64,000 nucleotides of DNA, taken from NCBI RefSeq assembly GCF_003945595.2, contig NW_024104509.1:2542001-2606000 (forward strand), written 5' to 3'. Numbering within the stretch: the first letter of the stretch is position 1; every line of letters begins with the position of its first letter. Made by a program: the position numbers and the translations under genes. The DNA is from Pipra filicauda (Eukaryota; Chordata; Aves; Passeriformes; Pipridae). Below are positions 1 to 13,139 of the stretch, in pieces. The notes below the pieces were generated by a model that was not told where the DNA came from, did no database searches, and saw nothing but the letters and a program-made list of their open reading frames with translations.

Positions 1-3000
1 GAAGGGTAGTCATACAGTCAACTGAAATTGTTACCTCAAACAAATACATACATAACTAAATATATTTCTTGAGGACATATAAAAATAAAATTGAAAATTA
101 AGGTGCACTTTCTAAGCCTCTGGAAAAGGGAAATCAGTGATACTGATATTTAGGATGAATGGTTCCAGCCCAGATAACACCATAGTAATTGAAAAATTAA
201 CTCTTAAAATAAACTAAAGTACTCTAATGAGGTACATGTCAGTCTCCTGAAACAGAGGAATTGGAGTTAGCAGGATGGAAAAGTGGCAGACACTGAATTA
301 CATTTGTTCTTTGGCAATGCATGTAAATGAAGTTTCCTACCACCTTGGGCCTGAATGTCTTGTTTAGGTGGCAGTAATGCATTCAGGGGTGCTCTTTGCT
401 TCTTTCAGAAAGTAACTCTGCCAGCAATTATCCTGTTTGCATTTGTTCCTGTATGCATTTGACCAAAAAGTGAGTGAGACCAAGCTCAGTGCTCACAGTG
501 CATCCACCTGGCAGATAAGTGTCTGAAGGCAGCAAACACCTGTTTGTCTGAGAATATAAGGTTAAGAAAAACCTAGAGTACCTGACTCCACAGCAACCTA
601 GAAATTTAGATTTAAAACTCCTAAAGCTGAAGAGGGAATTGAAGTTGTATTATTCATTTAGAGATGTGAAGTGGCTTTGCCACCATAGTTCTTTGTGAAC
701 ATTTTTTCCATCTATCCATTTTCCAAAATCTGACCAAATTCCTTAATACTTTTTTGAATAGCTAGGGTAGGGGTTTGTTGTCCATTTAGTGTGGGTTTTC
801 ATTTGTTTGTTTTAATGGCTAAACTGTTTACTATATTTCAAGACTAGATGTAGATGATTGATGTATTTCAGTCCTCCCATTACCTAGGTTAATAGACTCT
901 CTTTGAAGGCGCATATATAGTTTTGATTTGCAAATAAAGATCTCTTGATGAGGATGTTTATTACTCAAGGGTTGAGCTTCTTCCTGGTTTAGATATTTTG
1001 TACCAATATCAAAGCATTGAAGAAAGTTTGTGTTAAACTCCACAGACAGATGGTGAATATTTTGTGTAGATGGAGTTGAAGAGTTTTAGAATTTGATTGC
1101 TCTGTATTTCCATCCACGAATATCCAAAGTCCAGAAAGGCAAATGTAAAGGAGGTGAAGCTGGAACAGAAGAGAAATGAGGCAGCTGAGCAAAGGAAATA
1201 GTAGAAGAAAAAACTAGATGGAAAAAAACCATGTTATGAAATGGAATTTTATGGAGAAGTATTAAAAAGTGACATAAACAAGAAAATCTGCAGAAAAGTT
1301 TGACAACGTAAAAGTGAAAAGAGAAACAATGAAGTGACAAACCAATGGTAGTCACAATTATCTCTCTCTCCCTCTCCTATTCTCTACTTTTCTTAAGTTG
1401 GAATGACTCAGGCAAAAGGATTGTGTAGAGTCATGTACCAAGACAAGAGGGAAAAGAAATTACATAACTTGTTTTCAGATGGCTTTTTGTTGTTTTGAAT
1501 TTTTTTAATTTTTAAGATAACATGATTCCAGATGATTTTTTTTATTTTTAGAAAGTCCTTAAAAATTATCATCTTGTCGCATGATTCATCATCACCAGCT
1601 GATTCAACTGCTTACTTTTACATCTGTCACCTCCTCCTCTACAATTTGAATAAAACACTTAGTGTAGACTGATAAAACAGAGCACGAGAAAAAAATTTAG
1701 AAGTTTCTTTACTAGCTCCATGGATGCTCCCAAGAGTCATTGCTTGCAGAGCAGCAGCTGGATGTTCATTGTGCTGAATCAAGTTTAATGAGAATAGAAA
1801 TTGCATGTACTGCTCTAGAAATTGCACTGGGAACACCCTTCAGACATTCTCAGTGCAGTAATGTCTTGCAGAAGGAATGAAATTGAATCTGTCAGTTCTG
1901 CTTACATACATAAGAAAAGAGGCTTTAATTGTTGCTTTATTAGATTAACACTGTACTTACAGTCCTTACATGCACAGCATTTCAAATTCTGTACTCTAAA
2001 AGAAAAATTCTCATTTACTGGTAGATGTGTTAATACCTCCTTTGTAGTCTTTTACTATTCAGTTAATGTACGTTGTCTGGTGAAGTATTTTCATGGAACA
2101 ATACCTTGAGAAGGGCTACAGTGTATTTGGTTTACAGGTTTTACTATTAAAGATTATAATTTCCTGGAAACTTCTGTAATATTTTGTGTTAGTGCCCTGA
2201 AGTAATGCTTATGGTAAAACTGATGGTGTAAAAATACTGATGGTTAAATTGAAACCAAATCTGTTCTGCCTGTAGTTTAGCTGTTAATTACAGTATTTCA
2301 TGCACCACAGATAATGCTGCCATCACAAAAAGTCTTCCAAATCATCTGCTGTGAACCCATTTGAATTTAACTTCTAAAGAAATTGTAATTTTAGGTGGGT
2401 GATTAAGGAAACAGCAGAAGAGAGATTTTTTTTTTGCTTCTAGTGCATGCAGTGTGTTGTAAAAACATGCCTGCAGCAGGATTCAATTTTATTTTTCAGG
2501 GGCTTATAATTCTTTTATGAAAAATGTGCTTGGGTTGAAAATAGGCCAAAACAGTTCTACTACTGAAGACATTCTTTATGAAGGTGAACTAAGATAATTC
2601 ATGATGGGTCTGAAATAAAAGATCAGTATTACAAATTCAGTGAAGTATCAACAGATACATACAAATGCAACTTTGCCATACATACCCCTTGTTTCTCATA
2701 CTGGAACTTTCACAGATGTCTGCTACTTGGTTGAAACATGTAAAGAGAGACACTTATCCACAGTCCTACTTTTAAAAGTTGGTGTTCTGTGCTTATACTT
2801 TTAATTTTAGAAAATGAACAATAGCAAACCACTAAAATAGAAAGAACAGTGTCACTACAAGAAACTAATTCATTTAGCTCCAGGCAAAAATCATTTCAAC
2901 AGAAGAAATTGTTTTAAGCATGTTATATTTAATTCATAACTTTGGTTGTGCTCATGAGTCACAGTTTCCTTTCCTGACAGCAGTGTAAATTAAAAATTAC

Positions 3001-6000
3001 TTGATTGAAATCTATTGAGTTTCATAGACACAAATAAAAGAGGAATCTGACTGGATAATGACTATTCATAAGAAATAAGTTTAAAGTATTTGGGGAGAAG
3101 AGAGAAAATGGAAGGAAATATTTCATTTTAAACCATGAGGAGGGATTGCACCTGATGTTTGAAGTATCTTGAGGAAAAAATTATGAAACTTCACAAATAT
3201 TAACTATGAATATAAAATAAGTGGAAACATTTTATAGGAAGGAAACATTATGATTAAGACTGTGTAGGAAAGTCATCAAGAGAAATACATGTTTTGGACA
3301 CAATCCCTGAATTTTATGTTCCTGTCTTCTGTAACAGCACTATAAGGCAATACTCATGGAGTTTTATTTGCTGTTAACTTGTACCCATGTCTCTTCATTT
3401 GAGTATAAAAGTGGAAACAAAAGCATTATGAAATATGAAATCAGATCACCAGCATGTTCTACTAGCTTTCCACTTGTAAAAGTAGCTACATGAAATGTTA
3501 GACAACTGATGAATTGCCTCTTTGTTTTTGAAAGGATATGTTGCTGGTCTGCCAAGGCAGAAGGGAGAGAAGAGGAAATTGTTGTCTGTTTTGGACAAGG
3601 ATCTCTCCCTGGAGTCATGTCCAATATGTTCCACTTAAATGCAGAATCTAGAAAAAAAAGTACATCACCTTTCTCATTTCTAGAGCCTTTCTTTTATTTT
3701 GATGAAGTGTTGTGTAGTGGGCTAGAGGGAAGAGAAAACTCAGTAGGATGACTTTTCCAAGTTTGGCAAGTGGCAGGAACATTGTGACATTTGTGCCTTA
3801 ACACTGGAGGAAAAGGCCTGTGCTCCTCTTCATGTGTGGGAAGCGACTGTATTACTAGCAGTGTATTTTTTACAAACTAACAAGAAAAACTGCAGTTTCT
3901 TTGAGTGAAAGGAGTGTGACATGCTCTGTCACATTTCTATGCCACATTTTCCCATAATTGCCCTGTCTTGCCAGCAGGACAAGAGGTTCTCTTTATTTAG
4001 GGATGCTGTGAGTAGGAATGAGAGCAAGATCTGTTTACATGCTTACATCTTTATAATGCTCATCAGTATATCTTGGAAAAATAGAAAACTGGCGAGGATG
4101 GAAGCAGTCTCCAAAATTTTCTTCAAGAGATCCAATGAAACAACATCAGATGTAGTATTCATTCGGAAAGCTGACTTTCTTTGCTTCCTTTTTGAGATTT
4201 GATTTCAATTTCTTTAGAGGAGATTTGTCTACTGGACTAGATTGCAGAGTGAAGACTTGCCAGAGTTATACTATGTGCACACATACAAAGGACATGGGAA
4301 AGTGCTGAATTCAAGACTTTTGTTTTTCATAAATGTTGTATTGCAAGCCAAAACAGTGATTTATTTTTTTTTCCTGCTGTGAAGCTGTATTTTTTTTTTA
4401 AACTTTGTTAAAACTGACAAACATCAAATGATTCTTTGTAAGAAAAGGACAGTGAGTTTCTGTAATTACTGATACGGGCTCAGTACAGGAAAAGTTGTTT
4501 TTTTTTCCTATCCCCAGTAATCTGCTTGTCATATAACTGCAAAATGTGGCAACCACTAGTGTCTTGAAATCTTGGCTATCCAAATTTGAAACAAGATAAA
4601 CCCCAAATAATACCTGTTTGAGACAACACAACCCCCTAAAAACTTTTTAAAGGTGTATAACTCACTTTGTAAAGAAATAGGGGTTCCCTCTGAAAAGTAT
4701 TTTCTAAGCTCAGCACTAGGACCACAGTCTCTCTGGCCTCCCTAGTCACCCATCTACTTAGAGAAGCCTTGCTTATTGCCTTTAACGTCCCATGATGGAT
4801 TCAATTACAGCTGGGCTTTGGCTTTCCTAACCTCATCTTCAGATGCTCAGATGAAGTCTCTGCATTCCTCCCAGACTGTCTCCATACACTTTAAAAGGCT
4901 GTTTCTCCATGCTTATTCTTTATTTGTCCGTATGAGGACTACCAAGAGCAATGCAAACCAGATTAAACCACAGTCTCTCTGTGCCATGAATACTGACTCA
5001 GTAGTGAGTGAACACCCACACCTTCACAGTGTTGCAAATTTCCTGTTATAAGCAATACATAGGTAGCACTTCAAATGTATTTATATATTTTTGCAGAATA
5101 CAGTAACCCTCAAAAATATGTTATGAGATGTATATACTAAAAAAGCTGGTTTCTCTAAATTTCTTTTTTTTGGAAATTTTTGTTTAGATATCCCAGGGAA
5201 CATAAAGTGATTTTAGTAGGGATTTGAGCTTATTTGAGCTTCCACATAGGTGAAAGGGTATTGCACAATTTTTTACCATCTGGACGATATGTGAGCTGAC
5301 TTATTCTGCCATTCCTATTTCTGACTCAAAAATAACTGACATTGCTTTCTAAGGGGAAGTATATGCTCCTCTGCATCAATATTTTTTTATGTCTTGATCT
5401 ACTGATTTTAAGTGACAGTCTGCTCACCAATCATCTGTCAGGTCATGTGTTTACTCTGTGATTACAGATAGTTCACTTGTGCTTGGCCTTCTAGTTTACA
5501 TACAATGTTTAACTGCTTTTCTTTTCCATGTCACTGCCAGCAGTGTAGACTGTTTTATTATTTGATACTGTAACCCCAAACATGCAGAAGGTGATGGAAC
5601 CGTATTTGGAATTTCTTTGAAAAAAAAAATAATTGTGGTGCAGGAATGTATACTCAGTTTATGACAGGAAAATATGGTAACAGGAGGGTTTAACCAGAAG
5701 GAGTACAATGTAGCCATAAAGTGTTCTTTAAATGGCAAATTATACTCTGATGTATATTGTAGCAATTTTTATAAGAAAGGTTGTAACTCTCACAGTGGTT
5801 GTCCTCAATTTAATAGTCAGTTCTAGCAGTAGAAGGTATTTACCTTTAATTTAAAAAAACTTGTGCTTGGAGGTTGTGACTCAGTCAGTTCAGGAATCTG
5901 GTCATAATTACTTAGAAAATCTTTTATGGATAAAACCCCATAATTCTAGACTATTTAAAAAGCAGGTTCTACTGAAACTAAGATGCATTTATGTAACACA

Positions 6001-6363
6001 CTGTCTTGCCACAGTTCTGGAGAGCCATTTTCTAGTTACAAATTTTGGGCAGCCTCTCTACTGACCCTCCCCATGTGCTGTTCTTTTTGATTCACTTATT
6101 AGGAAATACTGGCCTGCAACAGGCGTCATTCTTCTAGACTGATTACTGAGTGGCCTTTTCAAAGCAGAAGAGAAGGCTTTGAAGGCAGAAAGCAGTGTTA
6201 TTAGAGATGTGCATTTTGATAGGCTTAGGATTGTTTGGGGTTTTTTTCAGTTTGTAAGAGGACAACTGGGACTTTTCTGATACTGTAAGTGTAAATAAGA
6301 CCTTAGGTTTAGCTGCTTTCTGGTTCATGTTTCATCACTGAATAATATATTGTCTCTTGTTCT

Positions 6364-6420
6364 GTTTTTTGGGGTTTTTTTGGGTTTTGTTTGGGTTTTT
6401 TTTGTTTTTTTTTTTTTTGG
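6364..6420. repeat. T/G-rich low-complexity tract
   Basis: About 57 bases made only of T and G, with runs of 6 to 14 T separated by short G runs. This is a simple low-complexity tract, or the A-rich tail of an unrecognised minus-strand retroposed copy. No retroposon body was recognised next to it. Confidence 0.7.
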
Positions 6421-9400
6421 TATTATATTGTATTTATCATTTTCTAATTCAGTTTTCAGTAAAGTATCAAGTATAAAGGTATGATGACATAAGGCTGAAA
6501 CTTAACCTTTGTGCAGCACTGGAATTCCAAGGGGAAGTCAACCTGCTGCTGCCTTTTTTGCCATCTTGCCTGAGGAAAGACAGTGTCGTTTTCCTGGAGA
6601 CAGCAGTACCGTGAATACGTGTATTTTTGGCTCTGAACAAAAAATGCTGATGTTAAATATTGATTTGTGATAGTCTGGTATCTAGAAAAAGAAAAACATA
6701 CTCCCATAATAAAAAAAAAATATCTTGTCATCATCAGTGGTTCAGGCTGCAGATTTCAGGCTCTGTCAGGGACATGTGTTTATAAACAAGGACTGATATA
6801 AACAACTTTGCATGTTACTAAAGAACTACAATGCCATGAAATGAAGTGTGTCTTTATGTACTTTTCTCTGTAGTCTGACCAGAAAAAAACTACTTATAAG
6901 CAATAAGATGATTACTGACTTTTCTACAAAAATTAGTGAGCTAATATAGCTGACAGTGAACAAGTAATTCCAGGCTATCAAATGTCTGCATGGGTATTTT
7001 CAATGCTGGAATGTGCTGCTGCCTGCACTGTGCTGTCCTGACTGGACACATCATTTTCTGTTATTTTATAATTTTCACACAGATCACTGCAGATAGCTCT
7101 CTGGGCACTGTTGCAGTTGAGACCTTTCTGAACTTTCCATCTTAACTTCATGATGCACTGAATTCTTGACCTGAACCAAAGACCAGTTTTGTGGTCTGTT
7201 TGCTTTATTTCTTTACAAACTGTTGAAACATCTTTAGGTTCTTTGTACATTGAGTAATGACTCTTTTTTCTGTCTGGGATATCTGTAACTATACCAGACA
7301 TTAGGTGTAATTTTAGAGGAAGTATGTGAAAAAAAAGCTTCTTTTTCTGTAGTGCTGAGCATGTATGTGGCCTGCTAGACTCAGTGGCTCTATGCTGTTG
7401 GTTTCATTAGCATATTGCGTATTTCAGGTCTCAAGAAGCACTAGGCCAGAAAAGAAAACACTGTAGGTGATGAGCTTTTAGTCTTTTGCTCTAATATCTC
7501 TATGATGGATTATATTATTTTTTCCATCATTGGATGAGAGAGTAGAACTAGGTCAAGAACTAAAACAACACGTCTTGAAGGACCTACAATCCTTTTATAT
7601 CTTCCTTTTTTTGTTGTTCTATTTTAAGTTCCCAGTGGCCTTTACTCTCCAATCCCCACTCATGTTTCACATTTACGTAAATGTGGGGGTAAATCTACTG
7701 AGTGGCAAGTCTCTATAAGATCTTTCTAAATCAACAAAGAAAGGTTGGAACAGAGAGAATCACATATAAAAGAGTAGTTAATGGGTTTTGTTGTGTCTTT
7801 TTTTCTTGGTGATGAGTCAGAAGCAATTAAATGAGAGATCAGGATGTCCCAGAGTGCAAAATTCTTAGTATGAGCAATTTTTACTGAACTTTTACAGGTA
7901 AACTTTCATTTCTCTTTATTAAACATCTGAAGATTCTTTCAATCAATACACTCTTATTTTTTCTTTATAAAGAATGTAATACTCTAGGGGAGAGAGAGGT
8001 ATGGTGGGAGGGACAGAACTCCAGCCTATGCTTACTTAGTATAAAGATGTATTTCTAGTTAACAGAGAGTGAGGTTTTTCTCTGACAGAATTTAATCCCA
8101 TCAGCTAATAATAAGAACAGAAATGCAGAAATGTAACCTTTAGGAAAGGTCGATTAGGATAGTTGGTGGTGTATTTGCTTTCATTTTTGTTTATTTGTTT
8201 GGGGATTTTGATTTAGTTTTTTGTTTGTTTACCTTATTTTATACAAAGTGTTACAGCAGGTCACATTGCCAAACTTGGAAGTCATTCAGGAAAAGAAAGT
8301 TTTATGATCGGTGAGGTCTAAAGAATATTTTAATATACCGTTCTGGCTGCTGATGGAGAAACAGATGATAAAAAAGCAGAGGAATAATAAATGTGTGTTA
8401 GGAGCGTGGTAAAAATACTGTCTTTATCAGCAGTAGTATTCTGAAATAGCCTTACAATAAGAATGTTAGATGTGAAGACTATGCTTCTCTAAGGACACAT
8501 CCCATTATACAGTCAGGGAATTATGTGATACAAGATCTATGGTGGATACACAGGGCCTAGAAACAACGGGATGCTTCAATGACCAAGACCTGTTCCCTGT
8601 CATGTTAGCATTAATCTTAGTGAAAATCAGTGCTAACCAGACATGCTGATTTGAAAGGAATCCACTAATTACACTGTGACTCCTTCAGTCACCAGCTGGT
8701 GTGCAAAGCTAGCCATCACTTTTCTAAATAACTGTTTCCCAAGGTGCTTAGGAAAGGGTTAGTTCTTGGAGCAGCTGTTTTTAGATTTTTTTTGGTGAAG
8801 GCCGCAAAACAGATTTTACTTTGTGATCAATGAGTTTGTATAGAAATAGTAGGAATTCAGAATTCTTGAATAGTTTTGTCTGAAGGACTTTAGATCAGTG
8901 CTCTGCAATCCCTTAGGAGCAATTTGTTTAATTGGATTGAAGGCAACACCAAATGTCTGCAGCTCATTTCATGCTGTAGTCAAGAGTCCTTATTACTCAA
9001 TTACATGCTTTTACATTCATTTTATGTTAATTTTCTTTCTTCCATCCTCCACATACTTGCCTTCACTTATTTCTGTTGCATTTTTTTCCAAGAGCTTCTG
9101 CTTGGAATTACTGTTGTAATCCATTTTCTCTTGCAAAATCCATTTCTTTCACAGTTCATTTTCTTTGGTTCATTTGTATGTCTTAGTGGTAGGTCACCAT
9201 TTTAACAGGAAAAACTAAGGCAGATTGTTTAATCAAATTTCAATATTAAAACTGAGACATATTCAGCCATAAAGATTGTACTTATTCCACCAACAGTTTT
9301 ACTGAATATATCCCGTTACAGGCTCTGATGGCAGGGCAAGTCGAAGCCTACTAAGTACTAACTTTTTGTGACTTGAAGCTTTGGGTCTTGGCTCAGTTCC

Positions 9401-10023
9401 AGCTGTTGGCTGCAATGTTGATGTTCTCAGTGATGGTTCATCACACTTTTTTTTTTCTTCCTTTAATGAAAAAGTGTTTCTCACTGCAAACTGCATAAAT
9501 TTGGACTGTTAATAGTAAGTCTAATAAGTAAGTTTTCCATACATATCTATAAAAATCTTGTGTTGTAGTGACATGTCTTCTTTTTTTTAATAAGAATCTG
9601 AACAGAAAAAAACCACATTTGTTTGGGTTTGAAAAAGGGGGTTGCTTTTGAGAATTATCTTGTTCATAGATTCTTTGTGATCCAAGTTTTGCATGTCATA
9701 ATAAAAGATACTCAAAGTCTTTCACAACATACATGAGTATTCTTTGGTGATTTATTTTTTAACATCTTTTTCTTAAAGTTGCATCTTTTCTAAGGCTTTT
9801 GCTTCACCATTCTTCATGTAGCAAAAGTCATCAGACTAGACAGTCAGAAATCTAAATAATCTGTGACATTATTAGGATTTTACATAATACTCTTTAGCCC
9901 TGCTCCTGTTGTTTTTTACTTTCCTGTCCTCTTCTACTTCTTGTATGTAGGTGTGGGCTATTTAAACTGAATTCTTGAAATGTATTTTATATAACTTCCT
10001 TATTCGTAAGGCTTCTTGTGTTT

Positions 10024-10058
10024 TGCTGGTGCTATGTAAACTTTACATAGTACCAGTA
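10024..10058. repeat. Near-perfect palindrome, 17-pair stem
   Basis: The left arm TGCTGGTGCTATGTAAA and the right arm TTTACATAGTACCAGTA are separated by one base. Seventeen pairs form, two of them G-T. Confidence 0.9.
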
Positions 10059-10439
10059 TCTACCCATAAAGAAAAATTGGTGGAGTAAATACAAAAAATA
10101 ACTTTAGAAAGAACAGTTTAATATGCTTTCTCTTACAGTGAGTTCTACTTTTATTCCACTTTACCCATTTAGCAAAGAGAAAATTATTCTATTATCCCTA
10201 ATGGAATTGTCTAGGGCTTTGTGTAAATAAGTGTACTTTAAAAGACTTGTTTACAGAAACTTGTAACAATAAACATACACTAAAGGTCATTCTTTGATTA
10301 AATTGAAAGAGGATATCAGTTATGTGGATTCTAAAATTTAATTGAAAGTGATCAAAACACAGTGGCAAGAAATAGTGCTTGTATCTCATGAGGTCTAGGC
10401 AGGAGGTTTTAAAGAATGTGTACTATCTCACTATCCCGA

Positions 10440-10730
10440 TCTTGCCTGGAATAGGGTTCATTTTCTTCCTAGTAGCTGGTTCAGTGATGTGGTTTTGATT
10501 TAGTATGAGAGTAATGTTGATAACACACTATGTTCTAGTTCCTGCTAAGTAGTGCTTTCCCTAAATCAAGGACTTTTCATTTTCCATGCTCTGCCAGAGA
10601 GTAGATGCGCAAAAAGCTGGGAGGGAGCATGGCCAGGATAGCTGACCTGAAAAGAAGAAAGAGATATTCTATGCCATAGAAAGTCTTGCCCAGCATATAA
10701 ACTGGGAGTATTGGCTGGAGCTGCAAATCA
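10440..10730 (+). mobile_element. Decayed avian endogenous-retrovirus LTR fragment
   Basis: The order of phrases matches, with many substitutions, an LTR family that I know from many bird genomes: GGGTTCATTTTCTTCCTAGT, then AGCTGGTTCAGTGATG, AATGTTGATAACACACTATG, GCTGGGAGGGAGCATGGCCA, GGATAGCTGACCTGA, and finally a CAGCATATAAACTGGGAG segment. That last segment corresponds to the TATA-containing promoter part of the intact LTR. The 3' part (R/U5) is missing or too diverged, so this is a fragment rather than a full solo LTR. No internal retroviral genes adjoin it. The family name cannot be fixed without a repeat-library search. The level of divergence points to an old insertion. Confidence 0.6.
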
Positions 10731-11639
10731 TAAAGCTGTGTCAGGTACTTTCTCATCTGCCATGAGAAGGAACTTCAGGTGCTACTGTTCTAAAGCACAC
10801 TCACTTTTGCTTTTTGCTTTCTGTAGACTTAATTTAGAGTCCAATATTCACAATATGTTCTTTCCTTTAACTGTAGGTCTTACTGGTTGTCCCATTTGAC
10901 TTCTGTTAGTAGACCGATGTGCCATTAAAAGCAACTAAATAATTTACATGCACTAATAATTTATAAGCCATGCAGCCATTGTAGAAAGAACTTGTTTAAA
11001 TATTGGACAATTAGCTGCAGTCTGATCTGATATAAAAATGATCCGTTGCCCCCTAGTAATTCTTGTATCAGAGATAGGAGACAAATTTGCATTTTGGGTT
11101 ATTTTGAAGGCCAGACTTCCACTGTGTTGAAGCTAGTAACCTGAACCTTTATTTTGTTTGAATTAATTTTCACAAAAGGCAGTACCCAGTAAGAGTCTGT
11201 GTCACCCTCTGCTTCTGCACCATATTTCTATGGCAATATAGATAGCTAATTAAATACAGTTGAAAATCTGACATAGAAGAAATTAAGGGGTTTATGCAGT
11301 TTCTTTTTCTATTGTACTATTACTGAGCTAGTAACATTGCAATTAAATGTAATTTGAAGAGTTCATCACATTGTAAATTTTGACCAAGGCCTCTAGAGAT
11401 TTCTTAGTGACAAATTGTTCCTTGTTCAAATTATTCTAAATTTAACCAAACATTCTTGTGGCTGTTCTGTTCTGTTAGTATATGAAAAAGCAATATATAG
11501 AGTTGTAAAATATCATGAGAGAAAGCAATTTCCTTTTACTTTTTTTTACTTTTACTAGTAAAATTATCTGAGCTTACTAGCTACTGTCTGAGCTCACTAG
11601 CAGACCTATCTTTCCCATCCCACCCCCTGCATTTGTTTA
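10731..11639. other. Non-coding stretch; nothing recognised
   Basis: AT-rich DNA with no exon, RNA gene or repeat signature that I can name. A 62-codon frame near 10711-10899 overlaps the LTR edge and does not resemble a known protein. Confidence 0.5.
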
Positions 11640-12225
11640 TGGCTAAATGCCAGGGTAAGAGGAGGTGCTCTGAGGGAGCTCATAGTACCTGAATGGCATT
11701 TTGACCTTGCTGAAGCAGGAATCCCTAACTAGGCACCAACTTGTTAGAAGCAGAGACATAACTGGACATCTGTGTGTGGATTTTACATGGGCTTTTGAGG
11801 AGGCAGCAAAGTTAGAGAGGGGATATTTCAAAAATCAGCTTGTTCTTGGCATCTCCACGCACTCACAGGAGAAAGCATATGTGCAGAACCTGCACAAGGC
11901 CCTGAAGAAGGACTACACGCTGCCTTCAATGGGCCTGGGAGTTCTTGTGCCTGCAGGTAGCTGGTGTGTGTGGCCAACAGAGCAAGCGGCGGTAACTAGC
12001 GTTCTGTAAGCAAATCCTTACATGGGAAGCAACTCCTACAGTGGCTTCTGCTTTCTTCTGGCGGGTCATGTCATTAACAGGGGAAAGGAGGTGTTGCCAG
12101 AACAGCTCTGGATCATGTTAGAGCTGAATGTAGAGGTTCTAGAGAGCAGCTGTGTATCAGAGGGAGCAGAGTGGTCCCCTGCTTCCTCCCCTGGCAGCTG
12201 CGTTGAATGTTCTTCCTGAAAATCA
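11640..12225 (+). other. Unidentified GC-richer patch with two adjacent open frames
   Basis: Base composition rises clearly above the flanks. A plus-strand frame at 11701-12009 (102 codons, first codon TTG) contains a lysine-rich, protein-like stretch, QEKAYVQNLHKALKKDYTLP. It is followed after a stop by a 65-codon frame at 12022-12219. I do not recognise either product. Options are a decayed pseudogene or retrocopy, an internal piece of an unrecognised repeat, or a transcribed conserved element in the TRPM3 intron. No splice-site pair was convincing. Confidence 0.3.
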
Positions 12226-13139
12226 GGTCAGCACTTCTTATTTAGGATAAGAAATGATTATGTGCAAGACAAAACATACAGCTGTTAACTACTCCCAGGA
12301 GTATTTCTGTCAAGAATCATCAAATTTCCATATTTTACAAATGCTGTTTTTCTGTCAGCCTTAAGCAATGGGTGATATGAAGTCTTTAAGTACAAAGAAT
12401 AAAATGCTGCAGAATGTTTTGCAGACTTTTTACACCATTTACTTAGAGAATCCTACTTGTGGCTTTTTTTTTCCCTCACAGGATTTTTGATGTAGAATAT
12501 AGCCTTCATGTATCACTTTCTTTCTGTTCTTGACTGCTTGGTAACATTTCTCTATTCCCATTAAATTTATATTGAAAATTGTTTTCTGCATTTCTCCTGT
12601 ATTCTTTATTCAGTTTGAATTCCAGATAAATATGGCAGCTCTAATATGCATCAGGGTAATGAACTTTTCTATGATATTTTGATGACATGCCAAACCTAAC
12701 TCTTAGTTTGGGGCTCTAATTAGTGGGCCCAAGTAACAAATAAACAAGCAAAGGTGGCTTTTCCTTACTGTATCATCTGAGAGGGGACATGAGATGGAAA
12801 ATTAAGAGTTTAGGGAGTCTGAAAAATATTTTAGAAGAATGTGAAACAATAGGAAGTGCTGTTTGGACAAAATGCACAAAAACACATGTGGTGTTCATCC
12901 AATTTAAAATAATTACTCTGGATGCTTGTATGCATGAAACTGAATCCATAAAGTCTAAAGATGTTTCAGAGAAGAAAACAGAAGAAGCTCACAGAGCCAA
13001 ACCTGGTTTGAGGAAGCTGGTTGAGGAAAGAGGAGGGCATGAAATAGTATTCTAGTTCTTCAGCAGAGTTTGAATTCCTTCTGGTATTTTGAGATCATCA
13101 TTACTTTGAATAGGCAAGTCCTTCTTGTGGTCTGGTCAG
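12226..13139. other. Non-coding stretch; nothing recognised
   Basis: AT-rich sequence between the GC-richer patch and a CR1 copy. An 88-codon frame at 12789-13055 lacks similarity to anything that I know. Confidence 0.5.

Larger units (their letters stand above)
1..10437 (+). other. Non-coding DNA, probably TRPM3 intron or 5' flank; no gene recognised
   Basis: This stretch is AT-rich, with stop codons throughout all frames. The longest open frame is 107 codons (6978-7301, minus strand, with a real ATG); it has no recognisable domain and is within what chance allows at this base composition. Visible structure is limited to T/G-rich low-complexity DNA at 6364-6420, short CT runs near 1366-1378, and a palindrome at 10024-10058. 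I see no CR1 or LTR signature here. Assignment to the TRPM3 transcription unit is inference from the exons at the right end, because avian TRPM3 has very long 5' introns. Confidence 0.5.

Noticed and set aside
6978..7301. 107-codon minus-strand frame with ATG
   Set aside because: No recognisable domain. Frames of this length are expected by chance in 64 kb at this base composition.
10024..10058. microRNA precursor
   Set aside because: The stem has only a one-base centre and no room for a proper loop, so a palindrome is the better description.
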